A stretch of 64,000 nt of DNA from UBA5287 sp041672395 (GCA_041672395.1 JBAYZS010000007.1:1-64000), one strand, 5' to 3'; counted from the stretch's first letter, positions 33,216 through 44,000 are shown. Notes: generated by a model from the sequence alone, not told the origin. Numbers and translations: made by a program.

Positions 33216-35249
33216 ATGAAAAAGAAAAAGCTGCTTGTCATTATTGTATTTCTACTTGGTTTATCCTCAATTGCTTTAGCTCAGAATGAAGTAGCCTGGA
33301 AATTCAGTATAAAAGACAAAGGAAATGGTGAGATTCATTTAGTTTCCGACGCAACCATTAAACGAGGTTGGCATTTGTATGATACAAATATACCTGATGG
33401 AGGACCTTATCCCACATCATTAACTATTGATGAGATAGTTGGCGCAACGCCAATTGGCGGATTTCATGCAGAAGGGAAAGAAGCCGTTGTGACCTACGAC
33501 AAAGTTTTTGAAATGAATATCGGAACATTTGACAACTCAGCAAAGTTTGTTCAAGCGTTTAAAGTCACCGATAAAAAAGCCTTCAAATTGACAGGCGATG
33601 TTCGTGCTCAGGCCTGTGACGACAAGAGTTGTACTCCACCACTGCCAGTCGATTTCGCTTTCACATCGACAAACTTACCTGCCACGGTTGCTGAAATGTC
33701 GACAGAAAAAGGTTCTGTTGCTGCAGAACCAGTTGTAGGTGCAGCTTCACCACTGAATATTGATACGCTCTCTTTGGGTGAACAGACACCCGTTGTTTCG
33801 GGGAATACAGACAAAAATCTTCTCTGGGAAACAGTTATAGAAGATCTCAAGAATTTTGGAACAGAAGGCACCACTGCCAACAAGTCGTTGCTGTGGATTT
33901 TTATAATGGGTTTTTTAGGAGGATTGGTAGCGCTGGTGACACCATGTGTTTGGCCAATGATACCAATGACTATCAGTTTTTTCCTTAAAAAAAATAAAAC
34001 GAATAAGAAGAAAGCCGTTTCTCAGGCATCAATGTATGGCATGGCCATTATTGTGATTTATGTCGTTTTAGGATTAGCTATCACACTGATATTCGGTGCC
34101 AGCGCGATGAATAAACTGGCTACCAGCGCATTCTTTAACTTGTTATTCTTTGCACTGTTGGTTGTTTTTGCTATTTCATTTTTTGGTGGATTTGAGATGG
34201 TTTTACCATCATCGTGGACAAATAAAATGGATCAGAAAGCTGATGATACATCCGGTTTGATAAGCATTTTCTTTATGGCGTTCACCTTGGTGCTTGTATC
34301 ATTTTCATGTACCGGACCCATTATCGGAACCCTTTTGGTAGAAGCAGCAACAACAAGCAGCATCTTAGCCCCTACTATGGGAATGCTTGGATTTGCGCTA
34401 GCTTTGGCTATTCCTTTTACTTTGTTTGCTATTTTCCCAACTTGGCTGCAAAATCTTCCCAAATCCGGTGGATGGCTCAATACGGTGAAAGTCGTACTAG
34501 GTTTCCTGGAACTGGCGCTGGCATTTAAGTTTTTATCGGTCGCCGATTTGGCTTACGGTTGGGGAATTCTCGATAGAGAAGTGTTTGTTTCTATATGGAT
34601 AGTCATTTTTGCGCTATTGGGACTTTACTTACTTGGTAAAATCAGGTTCCCGGGCGATTCAGAGCTTAAACATGTTAGCGTAACACGACTTTTCCTAGCG
34701 ATAACTTCGTTCGCTTTCGCAGTTTATCTTATTCCCGGTTTATGGGGCGCGCCGTTGAAATCTATCAGTGGGTTTGCACCTCCCATGTACACACAAGATT
34801 TCAATTTGTATGACGGATCTGTTCATGCCAAATATCTTGATTATGAATCAGGTATGGCATACGCAGAACAGGTAGGGAAACCGGTGTTGATAGATTTTTC
34901 GGGATATGGATGTGTCAACTGTCGAAAGATGGAAGCATCAGTTTGGACCGATCCCCGTGTAAAAGAAATGCTCGATAATGATTATATATTAATCACGTTG
35001 ATGGTAGACGATAAAACAAAACTTTCCGAAACCATAGAGGTGGAAGAGAATGGTAAAATCACCAAGTTGAAAACAATTGGCGACAAGTGGAGTTATCTGC
35101 AAAGACATAAATTTGGAGCTAACGCACAACCCTATTATATAGCACTGGATAATCAAGGAAAACCTGTCAGCTCATCATATGCTTATGACGAAAATGTGGA
35201 TAAGTATCTGGATTTTCTGCAATCAGGATTAAATAATTATAAGAAATAA
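33216..35249 (+). CDS. dsbD: thiol:disulfide interchange protein DsbD
   Basis: A 677-residue protein that carries electrons from cytoplasmic thioredoxin across the inner membrane. After a signal peptide (MKKKKLLVIIVFLLGLSSIALAQ, in part) comes the N-terminal immunoglobulin-like domain (about 24-150) with Cys pair QACDDKSCTPP, then eight or so transmembrane helices (about 225-525) with VTPCVWPMIP (Cys244) and FSCTGPIIG, and a C-terminal thioredoxin domain with GCVNCRK (Cys566/Cys569). All three redox modules are intact. It is the first gene of a plus-strand run with mazG. Confidence 0.94.
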   Translation: MKKKKLLVIIVFLLGLSSIALAQNEVAWKFSIKDKGNGEIHLVSDATIKRGWHLYDTNIPDGGPYPTSLTIDEIVGATPIGGFHAEGKEAVVTYDKVFEMNIGTFDNSAKFVQAFKVTDKKAFKLTGDVRAQACDDKSCTPPLPVDFAFTSTNLPATVAEMSTEKGSVAAEPVVGAASPLNIDTLSLGEQTPVVSGNTDKNLLWETVIEDLKNFGTEGTTANKSLLWIFIMGFLGGLVALVTPCVWPMIPMTISFFLKKNKTNKKKAVSQASMYGMAIIVIYVVLGLAITLIFGASAMNKLATSAFFNLLFFALLVVFAISFFGGFEMVLPSSWTNKMDQKADDTSGLISIFFMAFTLVLVSFSCTGPIIGTLLVEAATTSSILAPTMGMLGFALALAIPFTLFAIFPTWLQNLPKSGGWLNTVKVVLGFLELALAFKFLSVADLAYGWGILDREVFVSIWIVIFALLGLYLLGKIRFPGDSELKHVSVTRLFLAITSFAFAVYLIPGLWGAPLKSISGFAPPMYTQDFNLYDGSVHAKYLDYESGMAYAEQVGKPVLIDFSGYGCVNCRKMEASVWTDPRVKEMLDNDYILITLMVDDKTKLSETIEVEENGKITKLKTIGDKWSYLQRHKFGANAQPYYIALDNQGKPVSSSYAYDENVDKYLDFLQSGLNNYKK

Positions 35250-35293
35250 ACTATTTATGACGGTGCTTTTTTTAAAGTACCCCCCATTTTTAT

Positions 35294-36079
35294 ATGCATA
35301 CAAAAGAAGAAAAAATGAATGCTTTCGGGCGATTGCTCGATATCATGGATGAACTGAGGGAAAAATGCCCTTGGGATCACGTGCAGACAAATGAAAGCTT
35401 GAGGGCTAACACAATAGAAGAAACGTACGAATTGTGCGATGCCATTTTGGATGACGATTCAGAATCGATCAAAAAGGAATTAGGTGATTTACTATTACAT
35501 ATTGTTTTCTATTCAAAGATTGGCGAAGAAAAGCAACAATTTGATGTATCAGATGTTTGCAATACAATCTGTGAAAAACTAATTTTCCGCCATCCCCATG
35601 TCTTTGGTGAAATTGAAGCCAAGACAGCCGGAGTAGTAGAAAAAAACTGGGAAATGATTAAGCTTAAAGAAAAAGGAGGAAACAAAACCGTGCTTGACGG
35701 CGTTCCCGTGTCACTTCCTTCGATGGTGAAAGCATACAGGATTCAGGATAAAGCCCGCAATTCCGGATTTGATTGGAATGAACGTGCAGATGTTTGGGAT
35801 AAGGTGAAAGAAGAGCTAGGTGAGCTGAAAGTTGAAATTGAAAATATGAATGCAGATAAAATGGAGGGAGAGTTTGGTGATCTCATCTTCAGTATTATCA
35901 ATGCGGCAAGATTGTATAAAGTGAATCCCGACAATGCACTGGAACGTACAAACAGGAAATTTACCTATCGTTTCAACTATATGGAACAAATGTTGAAAAA
36001 ACAAGGCAAGAACCTGAGAGATACCCCATTGGAAGAGATGGAGATTTATTGGCAGGAAGCAAAAAAACTTGAGAAATAA
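35294..36079 (+). CDS. mazG: nucleoside triphosphate pyrophosphohydrolase MazG
   Basis: A 261-residue all-alpha NTP pyrophosphohydrolase that removes aberrant (d)NTPs and lowers ppGpp-linked stress signals. Two MazG domains: FGRLLDIMDELREKCPWD with EETYELCDAILDD (EExxE motif) in the first, and ELGELKVEIENM with GDLIFSIINAARL in the second. The start MHTKEEKM matches relatives. It follows dsbD by 44 bp. Confidence 0.95.
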   Translation: MHTKEEKMNAFGRLLDIMDELREKCPWDHVQTNESLRANTIEETYELCDAILDDDSESIKKELGDLLLHIVFYSKIGEEKQQFDVSDVCNTICEKLIFRHPHVFGEIEAKTAGVVEKNWEMIKLKEKGGNKTVLDGVPVSLPSMVKAYRIQDKARNSGFDWNERADVWDKVKEELGELKVEIENMNADKMEGEFGDLIFSIINAARLYKVNPDNALERTNRKFTYRFNYMEQMLKKQGKNLRDTPLEEMEIYWQEAKKLEK

Positions 36080-36099
36080 CTTATCATTAATATATTATA

Positions 36100-36309
36100 A
36101 TGGATAATCTGCTTTGTCCTCAATGTAAAATAAGACGGTTCTATCTGTTGAACAGTGCCGGAGAACGTTTAGTGGTAACGGTTTCTAAAGATAAACAAAT
36201 CCATCCAATTCATGAAAATGAAACTTTGGATGGATTTGATACTTCTGTATTGTATTGCCTGGGTTGCTCGTGGAGTGGATCGACTGATGCAACGACCGAT
36301 AAATTCTGA
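36100..36309 (+). CDS. small zinc-ribbon-like protein, unknown function
   Basis: A 69-residue protein with two CxxC pairs (CPQC at residues 6-9 and CLGC at about 53-56), likely a single zinc ribbon, with a WSG segment after the second pair. No named family recognised. It follows mazG by 20 bp on the same strand. Its stop lies 2 bp from the stop of the convergent DUF2179 gene, with no room for a terminator. Confidence 0.65.
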   Translation: MDNLLCPQCKIRRFYLLNSAGERLVVTVSKDKQIHPIHENETLDGFDTSVLYCLGCSWSGSTDATTDKF

Positions 36310-36311
36310 TT

Positions 36312-36875
36312 TTATTTACCCGGCCGCCAACGAGATAATATGTTTTGTCGCTTGTTGAAGATACCGTTCTTCTTGGTCCTCACATCTTCAATAACATAAA
36401 ATATATCCTGATCAAAATCTGTAAGACAATTGGATATGTCCTTCATATTTTTACGTTCAATAACAGTCTCAATAATATCTACTTTATCAACTGAACCCGT
36501 TCCGTGAACCATTGTTGCTCCATGGCCGGCATTTTTTAGCCTCTGAACTAATTCGGTGCCATTTTTACGGGTATAAACCCTGCAAAGCACAATTCCATAT
36601 GCAATTCGCTCTTCGAGCATAATACCAATATAATTACCAGTTGCATAACCGGCTGCGTAAGATAAATAAGAAACTAAATCATTTGCGCGCGCCAAAATTT
36701 GTGAGATTATGACAACCCAAATAAATACTTCAAAAAAGCCTATAAGCGGCGCTTTTAACTTCTGGCCTTTGGATACAAAAATAATTCGCAAAGTGCCTAA
36801 TGACACATCACAAATCCTCCCAAAAAATATCAATATGGGAAGTAACCATGGAGATTGGTCTAAGAAATCAAACAT
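36312..36875 (-). CDS. DUF2179/UPF0316 membrane protein
   Basis: A 187-residue protein: three N-terminal transmembrane helices (about 10-85; RICDVSLGTLRIIF, AGYATGNYIGIMLEERIA) and a cytoplasmic DUF2179 domain (about 95-170; GTELVQRLKNAGHGATMV, VIERKNMKDISN). DUF2179 domains are also found in regulators that bind small nucleotides, but no function is established here. It follows the threonine aldolase gene by 12 bp. Confidence 0.85.
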   Translation of the reverse strand: MFDFLDQSPWLLPILIFFGRICDVSLGTLRIIFVSKGQKLKAPLIGFFEVFIWVVIISQILARANDLVSYLSYAAGYATGNYIGIMLEERIAYGIVLCRVYTRKNGTELVQRLKNAGHGATMVHGTGSVDKVDIIETVIERKNMKDISNCLTDFDQDIFYVIEDVRTKKNGIFNKRQNILSRWRPGK

Positions 36876-36887
36876 AAATAATAATTG

Positions 36888-37913
36888 TTAAGAGGTAAGT
36901 ACATTTAAATAATTGATAAACTGATTAATGTCGTCTTCAGATGTGTCCCATGAACAAACCAGACGCATCTCATTTCTGGATTCATCCCAATCGTAAAAGA
37001 AATAACGTTCACGTAATTTATCGGTGATGGCTTTGGGTAAAATGAAAAATAGTGCATTGGATTCTACTTTTTGGGTGATTTCAATGCCCTTTATCTTACT
37101 CATTTCCAAAGCAAGCTTTTGTGCTGCAGCATTTGAATGACATGCATTTTCAAACCAGATATTTTCGTTTATATAGGGAATGAATTGTGCTGAAATGAAT
37201 CGCATTTTGGAATATAACTGTGTGGATTGCTTTCGATAATATTTCAAATTCGCGGATAGTTCTTTTCGGAGAGGAACGACTGCCTCACCCATCATCAAAC
37301 CATTTTTTGTACCCCCAAAGGTGAAAATATCAACACCACATTCGATTGTCATCTCTCTCATCGATACATTTAGTGAAGCGCATGCGTTTGCGATTCGTGT
37401 ACCGTCCATAAAAAGATACATATCATGCGTATGTGCCAGATCAGCAAGCGCTTTTATTTCTTGAGGAGTGTAAACCGTACCAAGTTCCGTAGTTTGTGAA
37501 ATAGCTATAACCTTAGGTTGTGAATGATGTTCAAAACCGAAACCGTGTAATTGAGAACCAACAAGTTCGGGAGTGAGTTTTCCGTCGGTAGTAGCGACTT
37601 CTTTCAGTACAGCTCCGGTAAATTTTGAAGGAGATCCACATTCGTCAACAGCTATATGAGCTGTTGTTGCACAAATAATTGAGTGAAAAGGTAAAGTGCA
37701 AGCTGAAAGTGCAACCACATTTGCACCCGTTCCGTTGAACACAAATTGAGGCTGAATATCATTTACACCCAACAGATCTTGGATTGCTTTCACACCCTTA
37801 ACTGTCCATTGATCGTCGCCGTATGCGATTGTGTGATCTGAATTAGCTTCAATCAAAGCCTGCATAATCCGTGGATGAACACCTGAATTATTGTCACTTC
37901 CAAAACTTCTCAT
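36888..37913 (-). CDS. ltaE: low-specificity L-threonine aldolase
   Basis: A 341-residue PLP enzyme of the beta-eliminating-lyase/aldolase family, cleaving threonine to glycine and acetaldehyde. Marks: SDNNSGVHPRIMQAL at the N-terminus, YGDDQWT, HIAVDECGSP, DGTRIANA and the Schiff-base lysine in TFGGTKNGLM (about Lys206). A -7 box (TACCTTTG) is at 37935-37942 on the minus strand, divergent from the GH31 promoter. Confidence 0.9.
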   Translation of the reverse strand: MRSFGSDNNSGVHPRIMQALIEANSDHTIAYGDDQWTVKGVKAIQDLLGVNDIQPQFVFNGTGANVVALSACTLPFHSIICATTAHIAVDECGSPSKFTGAVLKEVATTDGKLTPELVGSQLHGFGFEHHSQPKVIAISQTTELGTVYTPQEIKALADLAHTHDMYLFMDGTRIANACASLNVSMREMTIECGVDIFTFGGTKNGLMMGEAVVPLRKELSANLKYYRKQSTQLYSKMRFISAQFIPYINENIWFENACHSNAAAQKLALEMSKIKGIEITQKVESNALFFILPKAITDKLRERYFFYDWDESRNEMRLVCSWDTSEDDINQFINYLNVLTS

Positions 37914-37934
37914 AAAATTTAGTTATTTTGTATG

Positions 37935-37942
37935 CAAAGGTA
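37935..37942 (-). promoter_or_regulatory. -7 box of the ltaE-DUF2179 operon
   Basis: TACCTTTG on the minus strand, 21 bp before the ltaE ATG; -33 element unclear. Confidence 0.45.
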
Positions 37943-38017
37943 CTAAAAAAAGACATTTAAAAATATACGTTGAAAAATATGGAATAAATAATAGCCAAAA
38001 GATTAATGCTCAACTAC

Positions 38018-38048
38018 TTTGTTATGTCATAAAAAATTTGTATCTTTG
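38018..38048 (+). promoter_or_regulatory. consensus Bacteroidota promoter of the GH31 gene
   Basis: TTTG (38018-38021), exactly 19 bp, TATCTTTG (38041-38048): a perfect match to TTTG-N19-TAnnTTTG. Transcription would start near 38055, giving a leader of about 124 bases that holds a PadR-operator-like half site (38103-38118). Confidence 0.75.
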
Positions 38049-38102
38049 TTTATATACTGTTAGCTGAACTACAAATGAAACTTTCCAATACCGGAATTAA
38101 TT

Positions 38103-38126
38103 CTTTGCAATGTATGATCATGCAAT
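38103..38126 (+). promoter_or_regulatory. PadR-operator-like site in the GH31 leader
   Basis: CTTTGCAATGTATGAT (38103-38118) matches the PadR operator half at 28026-28041 at 15 of 16 bases, and is followed by CATGCAAT, so TTGCA/TGCAA arms are again present. It lies downstream of the promoter, where a bound protein could act as a roadblock. Confidence 0.4.
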
Positions 38127-38178
38127 CAGTAATTTGTGAACTAATAACTGGAATTAATAAACACTTACCTTATAATAT

Positions 38179-41037
38179 ATGAAACATATCTTCAATTTGT
38201 TTACTGCCGCTGTTTTTATCTTTTTAAGTGGATGCTCGACTTCTTCTTACCAAAAGACGAAGGATGGAATTATCGTTAAGATAAACAAGACTGATAAAAT
38301 TGAAAAGATCAATCTGAGATTAAAGGTTATTAATGACAACATTATTCACGTGTCAGCAACACCTGAACCTGCGTTTTCTAAAGAAAAAAGTCTTATCGTT
38401 GTTCCGGAATTGGGAACATCTCAAGAATTCAATGTAAAAGAAGATTCAGTCTGTCTTGTTTTGTCGACTAAGAAGTTGGATGTAAATGTGAACAAAACAA
38501 CAGGTGAGGTGGATTTTATAGATAAAAGCGGAAATTCAATCCTCAGAGAAAATAAAGGAGGTGGGAAATCATTTACCCCAATTGAAGTAGAAGGCACAAA
38601 AGGGTTTACGATTCAGCAGGTATTTGAGTCGCCCGCAGATGAAGCATTTTATGGATTGGGGCAACATCAATCAGACGAGTTTAATTATAAAGGTAAAAAC
38701 GAATCCCTTTTTCAGTATAATACAAAAGTTTCTGTTCCGTTTTTTGTGTCAAACAGAAATTATGGAATCCTTTGGGATAATTATTCGTTGAGTAGATTCG
38801 GCAATCCGGGCGACTATGGTCAATTGGATCAGTTCAATTTATACGACAAATATGGCAAGGAAGGCGCGTTGACAGCTATTTATTCCGGAAGTAATGGCAA
38901 AACCGTTGAACGAAAAGAAGTTGTGCTTGATTATGAGAACCTGAATTTAATCAAGAATTTTCCAAACGACTTTCCACTCTACGGTTCTACAGTTACTTGG
39001 GAAGGAGAAATAGAACCAAAGTTAAGCGGACTCTATCATTTTAAATTACACTATGCCGGTTATACGACCGTATATCTGAATAATGAGCAAGTGGTCAAGG
39101 AGCGATGGCGTACTGCCTGGAATCCAAATGATTATAAGTTCTCCTATGACTTAAAAGCAGGCGAAAAAGTTCCTATCAGAATAGAATGGAAACCAGATGG
39201 CGATGTATACTATATCTCTTTGAAATCTTTAAGTCCTGTGTCTGAAGAAGAACAAGGTAAACTGCAGTTATGGAGTGAAATGGGTAATGAAATAGATTAT
39301 TATTTCATTTATGGTAATAATTTAGATGAAGTAATTAGTGGATATAGAACCGTAACCGGAAAATCACAGATTATGCCAAAATGGGCAATGGGATTCTGGC
39401 AGAGTAGTGAACGTTATAAGACACAAGATGAATTATTATTTAATTTAGCAGAATTTAGAAAGCGACATATCCCTATCGACAATATCGTTCAGGATTGGTC
39501 ATATTGGCCAGTAGATGCGTGGGGAAGTCACGATTTTGACAGTGTTAGATTCCCTAATCCGAAAGGGATGGTAGATTCTGTTCATGCAATGAATGCAAAG
39601 ATAATGATATCAGTCTGGCCAAAATTCTATATCACCACCGAACATTTCAAACAGTTTGATGAAAAAGGTTGGATGTATCAGAAGGCCGTTGAAGACAGTA
39701 TTCGCGACTGGATCTATCCGGGATATATTGGTTCATTTTATGATGCTTACGCCGAAGGAGCACGTAAGTTATTTTGGGAACAGATGGAAAACAAACTCTA
39801 TTCAAAAGGATTTGATGCATGGTGGATGGATGCTTCCGAACCAAATATACAGGATAATACAACTATCGAATACCGCAAAGCATTGTGCGGACCGACGGCG
39901 TTGGGTCCTTCGACAAAATATTTTAACACCTATGCATTAATGAATGCAGAAGGAATTTATAACGGTCAGCGGGGGAAGGATCCCAATAAGCGAGTATTCC
40001 TGCTTACGCGATCCGGTTTTGCGGGCATTCAACGCTATTCGACAGCAGTATGGAGTGGCGATATCGGCACAAGATGGGAAGACATGAAAGCACAAATATC
40101 TGCAGGATTGAATTTCTCGCTTTCCGGAATTCCTTACTGGACAATGGATATCGGCGGTTTTTGTGTAGAAAAGAGATATGAAAATGTGCAACGTTTGTAC
40201 GATTCAAAAGGAATTGAAAATGAAGATTTGAAAGAGTGGCGTGAATTAAATACCCGTTGGTATCAGTTTGGAGCATTTGTTCCACTGTTCCGTTCTCACG
40301 GTCAGTTTCCATATCGTGAGATTTTTAATATAGCACCTGAAGACCATCCCGCTTATCAATCTATGCTTTATTATAATAAATTACGTTATCGTCTGATGCC
40401 ATACATCTATTCGCTTGCAGGTATGACTTATTTAGAGGATTACACGATTATGCGTGCTTTAGTTATGGATTTTCCTGAAGATAAATTTGTAAATGATATC
40501 AGCGATCAGTATGTGTTTGGCAATGCGATTATGGTTTGTCCGATTTATGAATATGGCGCACGCAGCAGAAGAGTATATTTCCCTAAAAGTGAAGGTTGGT
40601 ATGATTTGTATTCAGGTGCTTATATTGTTGGAAATCAATCTAAAATAATGGATGCCCCATATGAACGAATACCACTGTTTGTTAGTGCAGGCAGCATTAT
40701 ACCCTTTGGACCTGAAATAGAGTACAGTGATGAAAAACAAGCTGATCCCATCACATTATATGTCTATGCCGGGAAAGACGGTTCTTTTACTTTGTATGAA
40801 GATGAAGGAACGAATTATGATTATGAAAAAGGAAAGTACGCACTTATTCCTATCAATTATAACGACTTAGACAAGACATTAATAATTGAGAAAAGAACAG
40901 GCGAATTTGATGGTATGTTGAAAAACAGAAAATTCAATATCATTTATGTTGATCAGCAAAACTCCAAAGCGTTAGATTTTGAGTTACCAGGCAAAGTTGT
41001 TGAATATGATGGATCCATGATCACCATAGAACTATAA
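38179..41037 (+). CDS. GH31 alpha-xylosidase/alpha-glucosidase lipoprotein with PA14 insert
   Basis: A 952-residue GH31 glycosidase. Lipoprotein signal (FLSGC, Cys19); N-terminal beta-sandwich (about 30-225); a PA14 domain inserted at about 235-365 (TVTWEGEIEPKLSGLYHF, GYTTVYLNNEQVV); the (beta/alpha)8 barrel with nucleophile Asp551 in WWMDASEPN and acid/base Asp628 in WSGDIGTRWEDM; and a C-terminal DUF5110-type domain (YVYAGKDGSFTLYEDEG). A PA14 at this position is known from xyloglucan alpha-xylosidases such as CjXyl31A, so xylosidase is the first guess. No other xyloglucan gene is nearby. It is monocistronic and converges on metH with an 8-bp gap. Confidence 0.9.
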   Translation: MKHIFNLFTAAVFIFLSGCSTSSYQKTKDGIIVKINKTDKIEKINLRLKVINDNIIHVSATPEPAFSKEKSLIVVPELGTSQEFNVKEDSVCLVLSTKKLDVNVNKTTGEVDFIDKSGNSILRENKGGGKSFTPIEVEGTKGFTIQQVFESPADEAFYGLGQHQSDEFNYKGKNESLFQYNTKVSVPFFVSNRNYGILWDNYSLSRFGNPGDYGQLDQFNLYDKYGKEGALTAIYSGSNGKTVERKEVVLDYENLNLIKNFPNDFPLYGSTVTWEGEIEPKLSGLYHFKLHYAGYTTVYLNNEQVVKERWRTAWNPNDYKFSYDLKAGEKVPIRIEWKPDGDVYYISLKSLSPVSEEEQGKLQLWSEMGNEIDYYFIYGNNLDEVISGYRTVTGKSQIMPKWAMGFWQSSERYKTQDELLFNLAEFRKRHIPIDNIVQDWSYWPVDAWGSHDFDSVRFPNPKGMVDSVHAMNAKIMISVWPKFYITTEHFKQFDEKGWMYQKAVEDSIRDWIYPGYIGSFYDAYAEGARKLFWEQMENKLYSKGFDAWWMDASEPNIQDNTTIEYRKALCGPTALGPSTKYFNTYALMNAEGIYNGQRGKDPNKRVFLLTRSGFAGIQRYSTAVWSGDIGTRWEDMKAQISAGLNFSLSGIPYWTMDIGGFCVEKRYENVQRLYDSKGIENEDLKEWRELNTRWYQFGAFVPLFRSHGQFPYREIFNIAPEDHPAYQSMLYYNKLRYRLMPYIYSLAGMTYLEDYTIMRALVMDFPEDKFVNDISDQYVFGNAIMVCPIYEYGARSRRVYFPKSEGWYDLYSGAYIVGNQSKIMDAPYERIPLFVSAGSIIPFGPEIEYSDEKQADPITLYVYAGKDGSFTLYEDEGTNYDYEKGKYALIPINYNDLDKTLIIEKRTGEFDGMLKNRKFNIIYVDQQNSKALDFELPGKVVEYDGSMITIEL

Positions 41038-41045
41038 AAACAACA

Positions 41046-44000
41046 TTATGCAAGATTGCTTAGTAGAAACTTCCTAATAGCTGAGGCATCAACATTTTTG
41101 CGTTTTGCATAATCAACCAGCTGTTCCTCTGATATCTCGCCAATGGCAAAATACTTGGAATCGGGATGAGCGAACAATAATCCGCTGACCGATGCATTGG
41201 GATACATCACTCCATTTTCGGTAAGAGATATTCCTATCTCATTGGAATTGAGAATTTCATGTAATGAAAAATTTACAGTCTGATCGGGTATTGATGGATA
41301 ACCCACTGCCGGACGAATACCACGATATTTTACCGCAAACATCTGATCAATTGTCAGATCCTCATCGGAAGCATAACCCCAATATTCCTGTCTAATCTTA
41401 GTATGCAACCATTCGGTAGCCGCTTCTGCAAGTCGGTCGAGTAATGATTTCAAGAGTAATGCCGAGTATTCATCACCATCCTCTTCGAATTTATGGAGCA
41501 GATCTTCCGATCCAACACCCGCCGTAACAGCAAAAGCTCCAATATAGTCCTTGATACCGGTTGATAATGGTGCAACAAAATCGCTTAGACATAAATATGC
41601 CTCTTTGTCGCTCTTCTTCTGTTGTCGTAACATCGGGAACGATTTTCCGTCAATGTAAATTGTATCGTTCTGACTATATGCAGGATACAAACCAAAAACA
41701 GCCATAATATATTGAGCACGCTGATCCACCAACAATTGTAGTAGTTCACGTGCATTATCATATAAATCGGCCGCTTCTTTTGCACGCTCGCGTTCATCTT
41801 CACGGAAAGTAGCCATCCATTGTGCACGACAATGTTCGCAATTGTCGATTTTGGTGACAGTGTGAAATTTGGCCGACATGTCCCAACTATGGAAGAAGAA
41901 TTTCCAATCTATATAAGGGATTATCTCTTCTACTTTAATATCATTAAGCACTTGACGTCCAAGCGATTTAGGTTCACTTGCTGTAAAATCAGACCAGTTT
42001 AATTGAAATCCATTGGTACGTGCTTCATTCAGGGGTACTAATATCGATTTCTTATCAGAATGAGCCTGTCTTAGAATCTCATACTCTTGTTCCACCTTTT
42101 CGACATAATCCTGGCGAGCATTGACATTCAACAAATTAGCGACAGCTGCAGGACTTTGTGACGCATCCTTTACATACACAACCGGACCATTATTATATTT
42201 CGGGTCAATTTTAAGAGCCGTATGAAGCTTTGAAGTCGTTGCTCCACCGATGAGAAGCGGAATTTGAAAACCAGCTTTCTCCATTTCTTCAGCCATGATG
42301 GCCATTTCCTCCAATGAAGGAGTTATCAATCCACTAAGTCCGACAATATCAGGCTGTTCATCTCGAATTGTTTGTAATATCTTTTCAGGAGAAACCATCA
42401 CACCAAGATCAATGATCTCGTAGTTGTTACAAGATAAAACTATAGAGACAATGTTTTTTCCTATGTCATGAACATCTCCTTTAACGGTAGCCAACAGCAC
42501 TTTTCCTGCTTTTTGAGAACCACCGGAAGACGATTTTTCCGCCTCTAAAACCGGTTGCAGCACAGCCACTGCCTTTTTCATTGTACGAGCAGCTTTCACA
42601 ACCTGAGGTAGAAACATTTTACCAGAACCGAACAATTCCCCTACTCGATTCATCCCATCCATCAGGGGTTTATCAATAATATCGACCGCACGCGGATAGA
42701 AAGCCAAAGCCTCTGCAATATCCTCATCTATATAATCGCTGATGCCTTTCACTAAAGCATAACTAAGTCGCTCATTCAATGACAGTTTTCGCCACTCCTG
42801 AGCCTTCTCCTTTTCCAATTCGGGTGTCTGCTCATTCTTTACCTTTTCTGCATATTCCATCAAACGTTCGGCAGCATCGTCACGTCTATTTAGTATGACA
42901 TCTTCAATAATTGTCTTAACATCCTCAGGGATATCTTCATAAATAACAGACTGAGAAGGATTTACAATCCCCATATCCATACCCGCATTGATGGCATGAA
43001 ACAAGAAAATCGAATGCATAGTATCGCGAATGGCATCATTTCCCCTGAAAGAGAAAGAAAGATTACTTACCCCTCCGCTTATTTTAGCACCTGGACAATT
43101 CGTTTTTATCCATTTGATAGATTCAATATAATCGACAGCATAATTGCGATGTTCTTCCATACCCGTAGCAATTGCCAGGATATTAGGATCAAAGATAATA
43201 TCTTGTGGATTGAAGCCGGTATTAACCAGCAATTTGTATGCACGTCCACAAATCTCGATACGCCGTTCCAAGCTTGCCGCTTGTCCCTGCTCATCAAAAG
43301 CCATCACGATTACCGCAGCGCCATAATCCTGCACCAATTTTGCATGTTCAAGAAACTCCTTTTCCCCATTCTTCAGTGAAATAGAGTTCACAATAGATTT
43401 GCCTTGCACGCACTTGAGTCCCGCTTCAAGCACTTCCCATTTCGATGAATCAATCATTATTGGAACTCGCGCCACATCAGGATCAGAAGCAAGCATATTC
43501 AGGAAATTAGTCATTTCCTCTTTGCCCTCCAGCAGTCCGTCGTCCATATTTATATCGAGCACTTGTGCCCCATCCTCAACTTGCTTACGCGCTATCAGAA
43601 GTGCCTCTTCATAGTTCTTCTCCTTTATCAATCGCAAGAACTTACGTGAACCGGCAACATTGCAACGTTCGCCAATATTCACAAAGTTGATTTCGGGTGT
43701 AACAGTCAGTTCCTCAAGACCTGATAAATGTAGATAATTGGATTGTGCCGCTGGTTTGTGTGGCGTTTTGCCAATCACCAACTGGTTATATCTTGCAATA
43801 TGTTCAGGTGTTGTACCGCAACACCCACCAATAATATTAACTAAACCCTCATTTATATATTCCGCAATATCAACCGCCATTCTGTCGGGAGTCTCGTCAT
43901 ACTCACCTAATTGGTTGGGCAATCCCGCATTAGGATAAGCACTTACATAAAAGGGAGACAACCGTCCCAGTTCTTTTACGTAAGGCTTCATATCTTTTGC

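Noticed and set aside
35262..35281. Terminator after dsbD
   Set aside because: An 8-bp stem (GGTGCTTT/AAAGTACC) exists but is followed by CCCCA rather than a T-run, and mazG starts 13 bp later.
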